Source: JAFLCL01 sp039809495 (GTDB taxonomy: Bacteria > Myxococcota_A > Polyangia > Polyangiales > Sandaracinaceae). From it: a stretch of 64,000 bases of DNA. Shown here one piece after another: positions 7,828-15,220 of the stretch. Every line of letters begins with the position of its first letter. Position 1 is the stretch's first letter. A program made the translations under genes and the position numbers. Location of the stretch: assembly GCA_039809495.1 (NCBI GenBank), contig JBDHVC010000011.1:32092-96091 (forward strand). The letters run 5' to 3'. The notes beneath the pieces were generated by a model. The model was given only the letters and a program-made list of their open reading frames with translations, searched no databases and was not told the DNA's origin.

Positions 7828-8835
7828 TCAGTCGCGCTCGGCCCGCAGCCGCCGCGTCATCAGCGCGCCGACGGCCTCGAGCGGCGACCAGTCCTCGTAG
7901 AGCACGCGGTACATCGCGTGGACGATCGGCATCTCGACGCCCTCGCGGACGCTCAGCTCGTAGGCGCTCTTCGCGGTGCGGACGCCCTCGGCGACCTGTG
8001 ACATCGTGGCGAGGATCTCCGGGAGCTTCTTCCCCGCGCCGAGCTCGAGCCCGACCTTGCGGTTGCGCGAGAGATCCCCGGTGCACGTGAGGACGAGATC
8101 CCCCATGCCGCCCAGGCCCGCCATCGTCAGCGCGTTCGCCCCGAGCGTGATCGCGAGCCGGCTCATCTCGGCGAGCCCTCGCGTGATGATCGCGGCGCGC
8201 GTGTTGTGGCCGAACCCGAGGCCGTCGCCGACCCCAGCCGCGATCGCCATGACGTTCTTGAGCGCTCCGCCGAGCTCGATGCCGACGACGTCGTCGGTCG
8301 TGTAGACGCGCAGCCGATCGGAGCCGAGCGTCGCCTGGATCCGCGCGCCGACGTCCGCGTCGCTCGCGGCGACGACGACGGCCGTCGGCATCCCGAGCGC
8401 GACCTCCTTCGCGAACGAGGGGCCGCCCAGGTAGCCGAGCAGGTGATGACGCTCCGAGGGGACGTGATCCTCGAAGATGCCGCTCATCAGCTTGAGCGTG
8501 CCGATCTCGATGCCCTTGGTCGCGCTCAGGATGGGCGCATCGGGCGGGAAGAAGCCGATCGCGTGGTCGAGCGTCTCGCGCAGCCCGTGGGTTGGCACGA
8601 CGGAGAGGACGAGCTCGGCGCCCGCGAGCGTGCGCTCGAGATCGGCGCTCGCGTGGAGCGTCGGACCGAGGGCGATCCCTGGAAGATAGCGTGCGTTCTC
8701 CCGGCTCGCCTCGATCGCGTCCGCGAGCTCCGCTCGCCGAGCCCAGAGCCGAACGTCGTGCCCCTGATCCGAGAGGCTCTTGGCGAGAGCCGTTCCCCAG
8801 GAACCGGCCCCGAGGACGGCGACGTGAGCGACCAT
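7828..8835 (-). CDS. gpsA: Glycerol-3-phosphate dehydrogenase [NAD(P)+]
   Basis: 335 residues, normal for GpsA. The Rossmann motif GAGSWGTALA begins at residue 9. Further family hallmarks are the central ALKNVMAIAAGVGDGLGFGHNT block with the catalytic Lys, the GMGDLVLTCTG segment, and the C-terminal EGVRTAKSAYELS. It reduces dihydroxyacetone phosphate to sn-glycerol-3-phosphate, the backbone for phospholipids, in the cytoplasm. I chose ATG 8835 over an in-frame codon at 8868 because homologues start close to the Rossmann motif and a TATCGT -10-like box lies 7 nt upstream. It is convergent with gspK; its stop codon lies in TGACGGCGCG. Confidence 0.95.
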   Translation of the reverse strand: MVAHVAVLGAGSWGTALAKSLSDQGHDVRLWARRAELADAIEASRENARYLPGIALGPTLHASADLERTLAGAELVLSVVPTHGLRETLDHAIGFFPPDAPILSATKGIEIGTLKLMSGIFEDHVPSERHHLLGYLGGPSFAKEVALGMPTAVVVAASDADVGARIQATLGSDRLRVYTTDDVVGIELGGALKNVMAIAAGVGDGLGFGHNTRAAIITRGLAEMSRLAITLGANALTMAGLGGMGDLVLTCTGDLSRNRKVGLELGAGKKLPEILATMSQVAEGVRTAKSAYELSVREGVEMPIVHAMYRVLYEDWSPLEAVGALMTRRLRAERD

Positions 8836-8842
8836 GCCGCTG

Positions 8843-8848
8843 ACGATA
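8843..8848 (-). promoter_or_regulatory. -10-like element TATCGT, 7 nt before gpsA
   Basis: TATCGT on the minus strand is followed by 7 nt and the gpsA ATG. No Shine-Dalgarno sequence is present, consistent with a leaderless transcript. Confidence 0.4.
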
Positions 8849-8873
8849 CCAGAGCGCTCGCGCCCCATCGCGC

Positions 8874-8879
8874 TATGAT
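8874..8879 (+). promoter_or_regulatory. -10-like element TATGAT, 6 nt before the LamG lipoprotein gene
   Basis: TATGAT (5 of 6 match to TATAAT) lies 6 nt before the ATG at 8886, with no Shine-Dalgarno sequence. It is divergent from the gpsA element at 8843-8848, so the two promoters overlap within 40 bp. Confidence 0.5.
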
Positions 8880-8885
8880 CGCGCG

Positions 8886-9878
8886 ATGCGTCTCGCCGCC
8901 TTCCGGCCCTGGGTGTTGAGCGTGACCCTCGCGATCGGCGGCTGCTACGAGGCTCATGGCCTGGACGAGGTCGCGCCGAGCGATGGAGCGACGAGGGACG
9001 CGAGCGCCCTCGACGCTCGGATCGCGGACGGAGCGATCGACGCGCCCGGCCTCGACGCGACCCTCTCCGACGCCGCCCTCCCCGACGCCTTCTTCGCCCG
9101 GCCCGACGCCGCCCTCCCCGACGCCTTCTTCGCCCGGCCCGACGCCGCCCTCCCCGACGCCTTCTTCGCTCGGCCCGACGCCGCCCTCCCCGACGCGGCC
9201 CTGCCCCCGACCTCGAGGGCCCTCCGGTTCACCGCCGAGCAGGTGATGACCGTGCCGGATCGCCCCGCGCTCTCGATCGGCCCCGACCTCACCCTCGAGC
9301 TCTGGGCACGGCTGCGCTCGCCGGGCGTCATCGTGATCAAGGGCGATCCGCGCGTCGCCTACCACCTCTACCTCGAGCTCCTGCCGAGCCCCGACGGCGC
9401 GCTCCGCACGTTTCGCTTCGGCTTCGCCGGCGAGGGGCGGGCCCCCTTCGAGATCGATCGCCCGATCGCCCGCGACACCTGGACGCACTTCGCGCTCGTC
9501 CAGCGCGCTCGACCCCGAGGACGGCTCGAGGTCGAGCTCTTCATCGACGGCGAGAGCGCGTCGGGAGGCCCGCTGGTGTACGCGACGGTTGACGACTACC
9601 TCACCACCTTCAACACGCAGCCGCTGCTCTTTGGCCGCATGGACATGGACCTCGACGAGGTGCGGCTCTGGCGCGTGCCGCGCACGCTCGCGACCCTCCG
9701 CGCCTTCATGCGCAGGGAGCTGCCGCCGAGGGCGAGCGGCCTCGCCGCCTACTGGCCGCTCGGCGGCGTGGGGCAGGTGGTCCTCGACCGATCGCTCGGA
9801 GGCAACGACGGCTTCCGCGGCACCATGACGGACGAGGACCGGGCGGATCCGACCTGGATCCCGGACGGCGCCTTCTGA
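8886..9878 (+). CDS. LamG/concanavalin-like lipoprotein with PDA repeats
   Basis: 330 residues. A lipoprotein signal peptide ends in IGGC (Cys about residue 20). Next comes a low-complexity linker of Asp-Ala-rich sequence containing three perfect 12-residue repeats (PDAFFARPDAAL, about residues 66-101) encoded by a 36-bp tandem repeat. Residues about 110-330 form a LamG-type jelly roll: RALRFTAEQ, LTLELWARLR, TWTHFALVQ, LFIDGE, DEVRLWRVPRTLAT and AYWPLGG are the usual strands. It is likely an outer-membrane-anchored protein whose lectin-like domain faces the surface or periplasm; its ligand is unknown. The PDA linker is typical of Sandaracinus-type lipoproteins. Confidence 0.82.
   Translation: MRLAAFRPWVLSVTLAIGGCYEAHGLDEVAPSDGATRDASALDARIADGAIDAPGLDATLSDAALPDAFFARPDAALPDAFFARPDAALPDAFFARPDAALPDAALPPTSRALRFTAEQVMTVPDRPALSIGPDLTLELWARLRSPGVIVIKGDPRVAYHLYLELLPSPDGALRTFRFGFAGEGRAPFEIDRPIARDTWTHFALVQRARPRGRLEVELFIDGESASGGPLVYATVDDYLTTFNTQPLLFGRMDMDLDEVRLWRVPRTLATLRAFMRRELPPRASGLAAYWPLGGVGQVVLDRSLGGNDGFRGTMTDEDRADPTWIPDGAF
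9081..9188 (+). repeat. 36-bp tandem repeat, three copies, in coding sequence
   Basis: Three near-identical 36-bp units (9081-9116, 9117-9152, 9153-9188) encode PDAFFARPDAAL three times in the linker of the LamG lipoprotein. The period is a multiple of three, so copy-number change would lengthen or shorten the tether without a frameshift. Confidence 0.85.
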
Positions 9879-9907
9879 GCCGATCCTCGCCCGCGATCGC
9901 GCGCTCC

Positions 9908-10000
9908 GCGAGACGAATTGACTGACGTTTTCGTTGCCCGTGACTGTTCCGTGACGATTTTCACTAGACTGACATGTCAGTGCAGTCGTAGAGACGTCGG
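9908..10000 (+). promoter_or_regulatory. AT-richer promoter region of the lipid-type operon
   Basis: This stretch is much less GC-rich than its surroundings. It holds TTGACT (9918-9923), TTGCCC (9934-9939), GATTTT (9956-9961) and TAGACT (9965-9970), any of which could act as -35 or -10 boxes, plus repeated TGAC(T) words. TTGCCC with GATTTT at 16-bp spacing, or TAGACT as the -10, are the likeliest. The 14-bp palindrome at 9968-9981 would cover the start site. The first gene begins at 10001. The exact promoter is not certain. Confidence 0.5.
9968..9981. promoter_or_regulatory. Perfect 14-bp palindrome, candidate TetR operator
   Basis: ACTGACATGTCAGT is a perfect inverted repeat 19 nt before the first start codon of the operon and overlapping a TAGACT hexamer. 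Its size and symmetry fit a TetR-family operator, and the last gene of the operon (21497-22243) encodes a TetR-type regulator. Binding is inferred from position. Confidence 0.55.
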
Positions 10001-10798
10001 ATGCAAATCGGAGGATCGCCCTTCGACGCCGCGCCGCGCGCCCCCTCGACCCGCCCCGCCGCGTTCTTTCGGCTCGAGGGCGTGATGCACCCGGCCGGCG
10101 CGTGGGAAGCCGCCGCCTACGTGGCCGCCAACGCGGCCTCGATGCGACGGCGCCTGCTCGGCATGGGCGGCGCCGTCGTCTCGGGGGCGCTGCGCGGCGT
10201 GAGCCTCGCGGGAGCCGGGCTCGTCGGCGCGCGCTCGACCCGGCTCGCCTACTCGGTCCTCGCCGGCTTCTCGCGCGATCGCCTCGAGGTGCTCGGCGAG
10301 GACTACGCCCGCGACGTCCTCGTCCGCGGCGCGCGGCCCTCCGCGCTTCGGCTCGTCGAGGGCGCGCGCCGCGACGGCTTCACGACCGTGCTCATCGCCG
10401 AGGCGAGCGCCGAGGTCGCCGACGCCTTCGCGCGAGCGCTCGCGAAGGATGGACCGAGCTTCGATCTCGTCCTCGCGAACCACCTCGAGCTCGACGATCG
10501 AGGCCGCGCGACGGGCGCGCTCGTCGATCCCGTCATCGCCCCCGAGGTCGATCCTCGCAGGCTCCGCGCGATCGCGGCCGAGCACGGCTTCGACCTCGAG
10601 GCGAGCCGCGCCTACGGCCACGCCCACGCCGATCTCGTCCTCCTCGGCCTCGTCGGTCACCCCTGCGCGATCGAGCCCGATCGCGAGCTCGCGCGGGTCG
10701 CGCGCGATCTCGACTGGCCGATCGTCCGCGCGGAGGCCCCCTTCGATCCCCCCACCCCCTCGACGCGTCGCACGCACGACGAAGGAGCGCCGGCTTGA
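10001..10798 (+). CDS. Degenerate HAD-IB-like protein (probably not a phosphatase)
   Basis: 265 residues with the outline of the HAD-IB hydrolase fold but without its catalytic residues. Motif I, normally FFDxDGT, reads FFRLEGV, so both aspartates are lost. Motif IV, normally YGDSxxD, reads YGHAHAD, while the following LLxxVGxP and NPDRxLRxxAxxxxWPI pattern is conserved as LLGLVGHP and EPDRELARVARDLDWPI. A short Gly/Ala-rich stretch near residue 60 may contact membrane. In related bacteria active HAD-IB proteins dephosphorylate lipid or serine phosphates; here a regulatory or structural role is inferred. First gene of the operon; its stop codon overlaps the TTG start of the reductase gene. 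Confidence 0.65.
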   Translation: MQIGGSPFDAAPRAPSTRPAAFFRLEGVMHPAGAWEAAAYVAANAASMRRRLLGMGGAVVSGALRGVSLAGAGLVGARSTRLAYSVLAGFSRDRLEVLGEDYARDVLVRGARPSALRLVEGARRDGFTTVLIAEASAEVADAFARALAKDGPSFDLVLANHLELDDRGRATGALVDPVIAPEVDPRRLRAIAAEHGFDLEASRAYGHAHADLVLLGLVGHPCAIEPDRELARVARDLDWPIVRAEAPFDPPTPSTRRTHDEGAPA

Positions 10799-12519
10799 CC
10801 CACGGAGACGCCTTCGCCGGCCCGAGCGCGCGCGCGCGCTCGCCCCTCTCGGTGCGCGAGACGCTCCGCGGGCGGCACATCCTCGTGACGGGCTTCACGG
10901 GCTTCCTCGGGAAGGTGCTCGTCGCCATGCTCCTCGAGCGCGCCCCGGACATCGGGCGCATCACGCTCCTCGCGCGCGGCAAGAAGAAGGAGTCGGCGGC
11001 GACGCGCGTCCGCCAGCTCTTCGAGCGGAGCCCGGGCCTGCGCAACCTCCGGGAGCTCCACGGCGAGCGGCTCTCGAGCTTCCTCGCCGAGCGCGTCGAC
11101 GTCGTCGCGGGCGACGTCCGCGACCCGAACTTCGGCATCGATCCGCGCGTCGTCGAGCACCTCGCCTCGAGCGTCGACTGCGTCGTCCACGTCGCGGGCC
11201 TGACGGACTTCGAGCCCGATCCGATCGAGGGCGTCGCGGTCAACGTGCGCGGCGCGATGCACGCGGCCGACCTCGCGGCGCGCACGCGAGGGCGACGCCT
11301 GCTCCACGTCTCGACCAGCTTCGTCGCGGGCGCCGTCTCCGGCCCGGTGCCCGAGCGCCTCGAGCCGGGCCTCTCGGCGAACGGCACGCGCTTCTCGCCT
11401 CGCGACGAGCTCGCGTCGATGGAGTCGCTCGTCCTCGCGACATCACGCCGCTTCCCCGATCCGGTCGAGGCGAAGAGGGCGCGCATCGAGCGAGGCACGC
11501 TGCGCGCGCTCGCGCTCGGGTGGCCCAACCTCTACACCTACAGCAAGGCCCTCGCCGAGCACCTCGTCGCGAGCCGCGGGGACATCGAGGTGACCTTCGT
11601 CCGCCCGTCGATCGTCGAGAGCGCGCGCGAGCTCCCGTTCAGCGGCTGGAACGAGGGCGTGAACACCTCGGGGCCGCTCGTGTGGCTCGTCGGGACCGTC
11701 CACCGCCGCATGCCCTTCGCCGAGGACCACTGCTTCGACGTCGTGCCGGTCGACTCGGTCGCGCGCGGGACGGTCCTCGCGCTCGCGGAGCTCCTCCGGG
11801 GCGAGCACGCACGCATCTACCAGCTCGCGTCGGGCGACACCAACCCGTTCACGTTCGGGCGCGCGGTCGATCTCACCTCGCTCGTACGGCGCCGCGAGTA
11901 CGGTCGCTCGAGCGATCCGTTCGAGCGCGTCGTCCTCAAGAACCTCGACAGCGTCGTCCACGATCGCGCCGCGGACGAGGATCCGTGGCTGCCCTTCGCG
12001 CGCAAGCTGACCCGCACCGTGCGCGACGCGTTCTCGAGCTTCCGCGCGGAGCACCACCTCCCCGAGCTCGTGCGCGAGCGCTGGGGCGACGAGCTGACGA
12101 AGCTCGCGGCGCGCCAGGCGAAGAGCTGGGGGCGCGCGTCGCGCACGATCGGCCAGGTCATCGAGATGCTGCGCGTCTATCAGCCCTTCGTCTTCGACAA
12201 CGACCTCCGGCTCGAGACGAAGGCGGTGCGCGAGGCGACGCTCCGCCTCGGCGCCGAGGAGCGCGCGCTCTTCGGCTGGGACCTCGCCTCGCTCGACTGG
12301 CGCGACTACTGGATGAACGTCCACGTGCCGGGCCTCGACCGGTGGTCTCTGCCGCTCCTGCGCGGCGAGCGGATCCCCGACGATCCGCCGCTCGCCCTCG
12401 AGCGCGAGCTGGACGAGTGGACGCCCTCGCTCGTCAGGGACCCCCCCCGCGAGGGCGCGACGCTCTCGCTCTCGACCCAGGCGCTCGGATCCGAGAGCGC
12501 CCCGACGGAAGCCGAATAA
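10795..12519 (+). CDS. Fatty acyl-CoA/ACP reductase (FAR family)
   Basis: 574 residues. The N-terminal extended-SDR domain has GFTGFLGK (residues 33-40) for NAD(P)H and the catalytic Tyr-x3-Lys at Y247/K251. The C-terminal part (from about residue 390) resembles the FAR_C/male-sterility domain, with VYQPFVFDNDLRLET. Such enzymes reduce activated fatty acids to aldehydes or alcohols. The start is TTG 10795, overlapping the previous TGA and preceded by GAAGGAG with 7-nt spacing, so the two genes are translationally coupled. The substrate could be the acyl-ACP made by the cluster's ligases. Alcohol versus aldehyde product cannot be decided. Confidence 0.85.
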   Translation: MTHGDAFAGPSARARSPLSVRETLRGRHILVTGFTGFLGKVLVAMLLERAPDIGRITLLARGKKKESAATRVRQLFERSPGLRNLRELHGERLSSFLAERVDVVAGDVRDPNFGIDPRVVEHLASSVDCVVHVAGLTDFEPDPIEGVAVNVRGAMHAADLAARTRGRRLLHVSTSFVAGAVSGPVPERLEPGLSANGTRFSPRDELASMESLVLATSRRFPDPVEAKRARIERGTLRALALGWPNLYTYSKALAEHLVASRGDIEVTFVRPSIVESARELPFSGWNEGVNTSGPLVWLVGTVHRRMPFAEDHCFDVVPVDSVARGTVLALAELLRGEHARIYQLASGDTNPFTFGRAVDLTSLVRRREYGRSSDPFERVVLKNLDSVVHDRAADEDPWLPFARKLTRTVRDAFSSFRAEHHLPELVRERWGDELTKLAARQAKSWGRASRTIGQVIEMLRVYQPFVFDNDLRLETKAVREATLRLGAEERALFGWDLASLDWRDYWMNVHVPGLDRWSLPLLRGERIPDDPPLALERELDEWTPSLVRDPPREGATLSLSTQALGSESAPTEAE

Positions 12520-12528
12520 GGAGGCGTC

Positions 12529-13713
12529 GTGTCGCTCGTCTTCGTCACCGGTGGCACGGGCTACCTCGGCTCGTACGCGGTCAGCCGCCTCGTCTCGCGT
12601 CACGACGCGAAGCTCGCGCTCCTCGTGCGCGCCAAGACGCGCCGCGAGGCCGTCGAGAAGCTCTGGCGTGGGCTCCAGCTGCACGTCGATCCCGCCGGGT
12701 TCGAGCGGATCCTGGCGAACGTCACGTTCGTCTCGGGCGATCTCACCGCCCCGTCGCTCGGCATCGACCCGAAGATCCGCGCCGAGCTCGCCGAGCGCAC
12801 CGGCTCGATCCTCCACATCGCCGCCTCGCTCAACCGCCGCTCGGAGAAGGCGTGCCTCAACGCGAACCTGCGCGGCACGCTCAGCGTGGTCGGCTTCGCG
12901 AACGAGGTCCTCGGACGACGGGGCGCGCTCACGCGCTTCACCGACGTCTCGACCGTCGCCGTCGCCGGGCGGAGATCGGGCGAGCTCGTCGAGGAGGATC
13001 GCGCGATCGACTGGGCGCGCTCCGACTACGACCCCTACGCGCGCACCAAGAAATTCGCGGAGCACATGGTGGAGGAGCTGCTCCCCGAGGTGGATCGGCT
13101 CGTCGTGCGGCCCTCGATCGTGATGGGCGACTCGCGCTTCCCCCAGACGACGCAATTCGACATGGTGCGCGCGTTCTGCGCGCTCGCCGACATGCCCGTC
13201 CTCCCGATGGACGGCGCGAGCCGCCTCGACATCGTGAACGCGGACTTCGTCGGTCACGCGATCGCGGACCTCCACCTGAAGCGCGACACGAAGCACCGCA
13301 TCTACCACCTCTCGAGCGGCCTCGAGAGCAAGACGGCGCGCGAGATCGGCATGGCCCTGCTCTCGGCCTTCCCCCACCGGCGGCCGCCGCGCTTTCTCCC
13401 GCGCGCGAGCCGGAGCTTCGAGAACCTCGTGAACCGCATGGCGAACGCCCCGCGCGGCTCCGCGCCCTTCGACACGATCGCGCTCTACGGCGCGCTCCTC
13501 AAGGTCTTCTGGCCCTACATCGTCTTCGACACGGTCTTCGACAACCGCCGCGTCGTCGAGGAGCTGGGCCACGCGCCCGTCCCCTTCACCGCGTACGCCG
13601 GCGAGCTCTACCGCTGGTCGCGCGAGGTGCGCTTCGAGTACCCCTACCGGCCGCTGCCGCGAGCGCTCGACCCCGGCGACGACGGCGCGAGCGAGGTGAC
13701 GCGATGGGTCTGA
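12529..13713 (+). CDS. Extended SDR, thioester-reductase-like
   Basis: 394 residues. It begins directly with the nucleotide-binding motif VFVTGGTGYLGS (Gly residues 8-14) and has Y170/K174 as the catalytic pair, with the LVVRPSIVMGDS segment typical of thioester-reductase/FAR-like SDRs. The C-terminal about 120 residues (from about 275) are basic and may contact membrane (ALLKVFWPYIVFDTVFDN). It may reduce a thioester, or a keto group in the same lipid pathway as the neighbouring FAR. The GTG start at 12529 follows a strong AAGGAGG 4-5 nt upstream. The gene ends with a 10-bp overlap into the pyruvyl-transferase-like gene. Confidence 0.8.
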   Translation: MSLVFVTGGTGYLGSYAVSRLVSRHDAKLALLVRAKTRREAVEKLWRGLQLHVDPAGFERILANVTFVSGDLTAPSLGIDPKIRAELAERTGSILHIAASLNRRSEKACLNANLRGTLSVVGFANEVLGRRGALTRFTDVSTVAVAGRRSGELVEEDRAIDWARSDYDPYARTKKFAEHMVEELLPEVDRLVVRPSIVMGDSRFPQTTQFDMVRAFCALADMPVLPMDGASRLDIVNADFVGHAIADLHLKRDTKHRIYHLSSGLESKTAREIGMALLSAFPHRRPPRFLPRASRSFENLVNRMANAPRGSAPFDTIALYGALLKVFWPYIVFDTVFDNRRVVEELGHAPVPFTAYAGELYRWSREVRFEYPYRPLPRALDPGDDGASEVTRWV

Positions 13714-15218
13714 CGAGCATCCTCCTCGGCCGCGCGGCGCGGCACGCGCTCGAGGTCGCCAAGGACACCCTGGACGCCGATCGCGCGCTCCAGCGGGCGA
13801 TGAGCGCGCTCATCGACGCGCGGCGCGCCGAGCACGAGCGGCGCCCCGCGCCAAGCTGGCGCCCCGGCGAGCCGCTCGAGCTCCTGCTCGCCGGCTACGT
13901 CGGCACGCGCAACACGGGCGCCGACGTCCGCACCGAGGAGATGATCCGGCAGTTCCGCCACCTCCTCGGCGACGACGATCTGAGCCTCTCGATCCTCACC
14001 ATCGATCCCCACCGCACGCACGGCTACTTCAAGACCGTGCACCAGCTCGAGGTGCCGCAGGTCTTCCCGCCCTTCCTCTACGAGCACGTCCACCGCTACC
14101 ACGGCGTCGTCGCGTGCGAGGGCTCGATGTTCAAGAGCAAGTTCGCCTCGGCGCTCACGACGATGATGGTGGGCGCGCTCGGCCTCGCCCGCGCCGAGGG
14201 CAAGCTCGCGATCGGCTACGGCGGCGAGGCGGGCAAGATGGACGAGAGCCTCGAGGCGATGATCGAGCGCTACGTCGAGGGGAGCCTCATCATCACGCGC
14301 AACCCCGAGTCGAGCGCGATCCTCGAGCGCCTCGGCGTCGAGACGCGGGTCGGCACCGACACGGCGTGGACCTTCGGCGGCGACGCGATCGACGCCGCGG
14401 ACGGGATCGGCGCGAACCTCCTCCGGCGCGCGGGCTGGGACGGCGTGACCCCCGTCGTCGTCGTCTGCCCGATCCACCCGTTCTGGTGGCCGGTCAAGCC
14501 CGATCCGTGGAGGGCGCTCGTCCACGGCGTCACCGGCGCCCACGAGGACACGCACTACCGCTCGATCTACTTCCACCACGACGCGCCCGACGTGGAGAAG
14601 CGGCTCGTCGACTACCTCGGGAGGCTCGCCGGCGGGCTCGTCGATCTGACGAAGAGCCGGGACGTCTTCCCCGTGATCGTCGCGATGGAGGCGCTCGATC
14701 GCCGCGCCGCCGAGCGCTTCTCCGAGCGCGTCGAGCAGACGAGCCGCGAGCGCTGGCCGCTCTTCGTCAGCGACGAGCACGACATGTACGAGATCGTGTC
14801 GATCCTGCGCCGCGCCTCGCTCGTCGTGAGCTCGCGCTACCACGCGCTCGTCTGCTCGATGCCGGGCGCCGTCCCCTCGATCGGCGTGACGATGGACGAG
14901 CGGATCCGCAACCTCATGAAGGATCGCGGGACGCCCGAGCTCTCCCTCGAGGTCGACGATCCCGAGCTCGACGCGAAGCTCCGCGAGCGGGGCCTGCGGC
15001 TGCTCGAGGACCGCGAGGCGGGCGCCGCGCCGATCGAGCGCTCGGTCGCGCGCAACCTGCGCGTGATGGGCGAGATGGGCGCGATGTTCGTCGATCACGT
15101 CCGGCGCGCGCACCCGCGCTACCCGCTCCGCGCGGGCCTCGGTGAGGCCGGCGATCCCCTCGCGCACCTCCCGCCGCTCCCCTCGCTCCAGCGTCGGATC
15201 CTCGAGAGGCACGGCTGA
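13704..15218 (+). CDS. Polysaccharide pyruvyl transferase family protein
   Basis: 504 residues. After a 60-residue helical N-terminus the GYVGTRNTGADVRTEEMI segment matches the start of the PS_pyruv_trans domain. The end of the domain is also clear: ASLVVSSRYHALVCSMPGAVPSIG with the conserved Arg and His. Family members add ketal pyruvate from phosphoenolpyruvate to a sugar or glycerol-type acceptor, or act as glycosyltransferase-like enzymes. Finding one inside a lipid-type operon suggests a pyruvylated or glycosylated lipid head group, which is an inference. ATG 13704 overlaps the upstream stop. No signal peptide is seen. Confidence 0.75.
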   Translation: MGLTSILLGRAARHALEVAKDTLDADRALQRAMSALIDARRAEHERRPAPSWRPGEPLELLLAGYVGTRNTGADVRTEEMIRQFRHLLGDDDLSLSILTIDPHRTHGYFKTVHQLEVPQVFPPFLYEHVHRYHGVVACEGSMFKSKFASALTTMMVGALGLARAEGKLAIGYGGEAGKMDESLEAMIERYVEGSLIITRNPESSAILERLGVETRVGTDTAWTFGGDAIDAADGIGANLLRRAGWDGVTPVVVVCPIHPFWWPVKPDPWRALVHGVTGAHEDTHYRSIYFHHDAPDVEKRLVDYLGRLAGGLVDLTKSRDVFPVIVAMEALDRRAAERFSERVEQTSRERWPLFVSDEHDMYEIVSILRRASLVVSSRYHALVCSMPGAVPSIGVTMDERIRNLMKDRGTPELSLEVDDPELDAKLRERGLRLLEDREAGAAPIERSVARNLRVMGEMGAMFVDHVRRAHPRYPLRAGLGEAGDPLAHLPPLPSLQRRILERHG

Positions 15219-15220
15219 CC

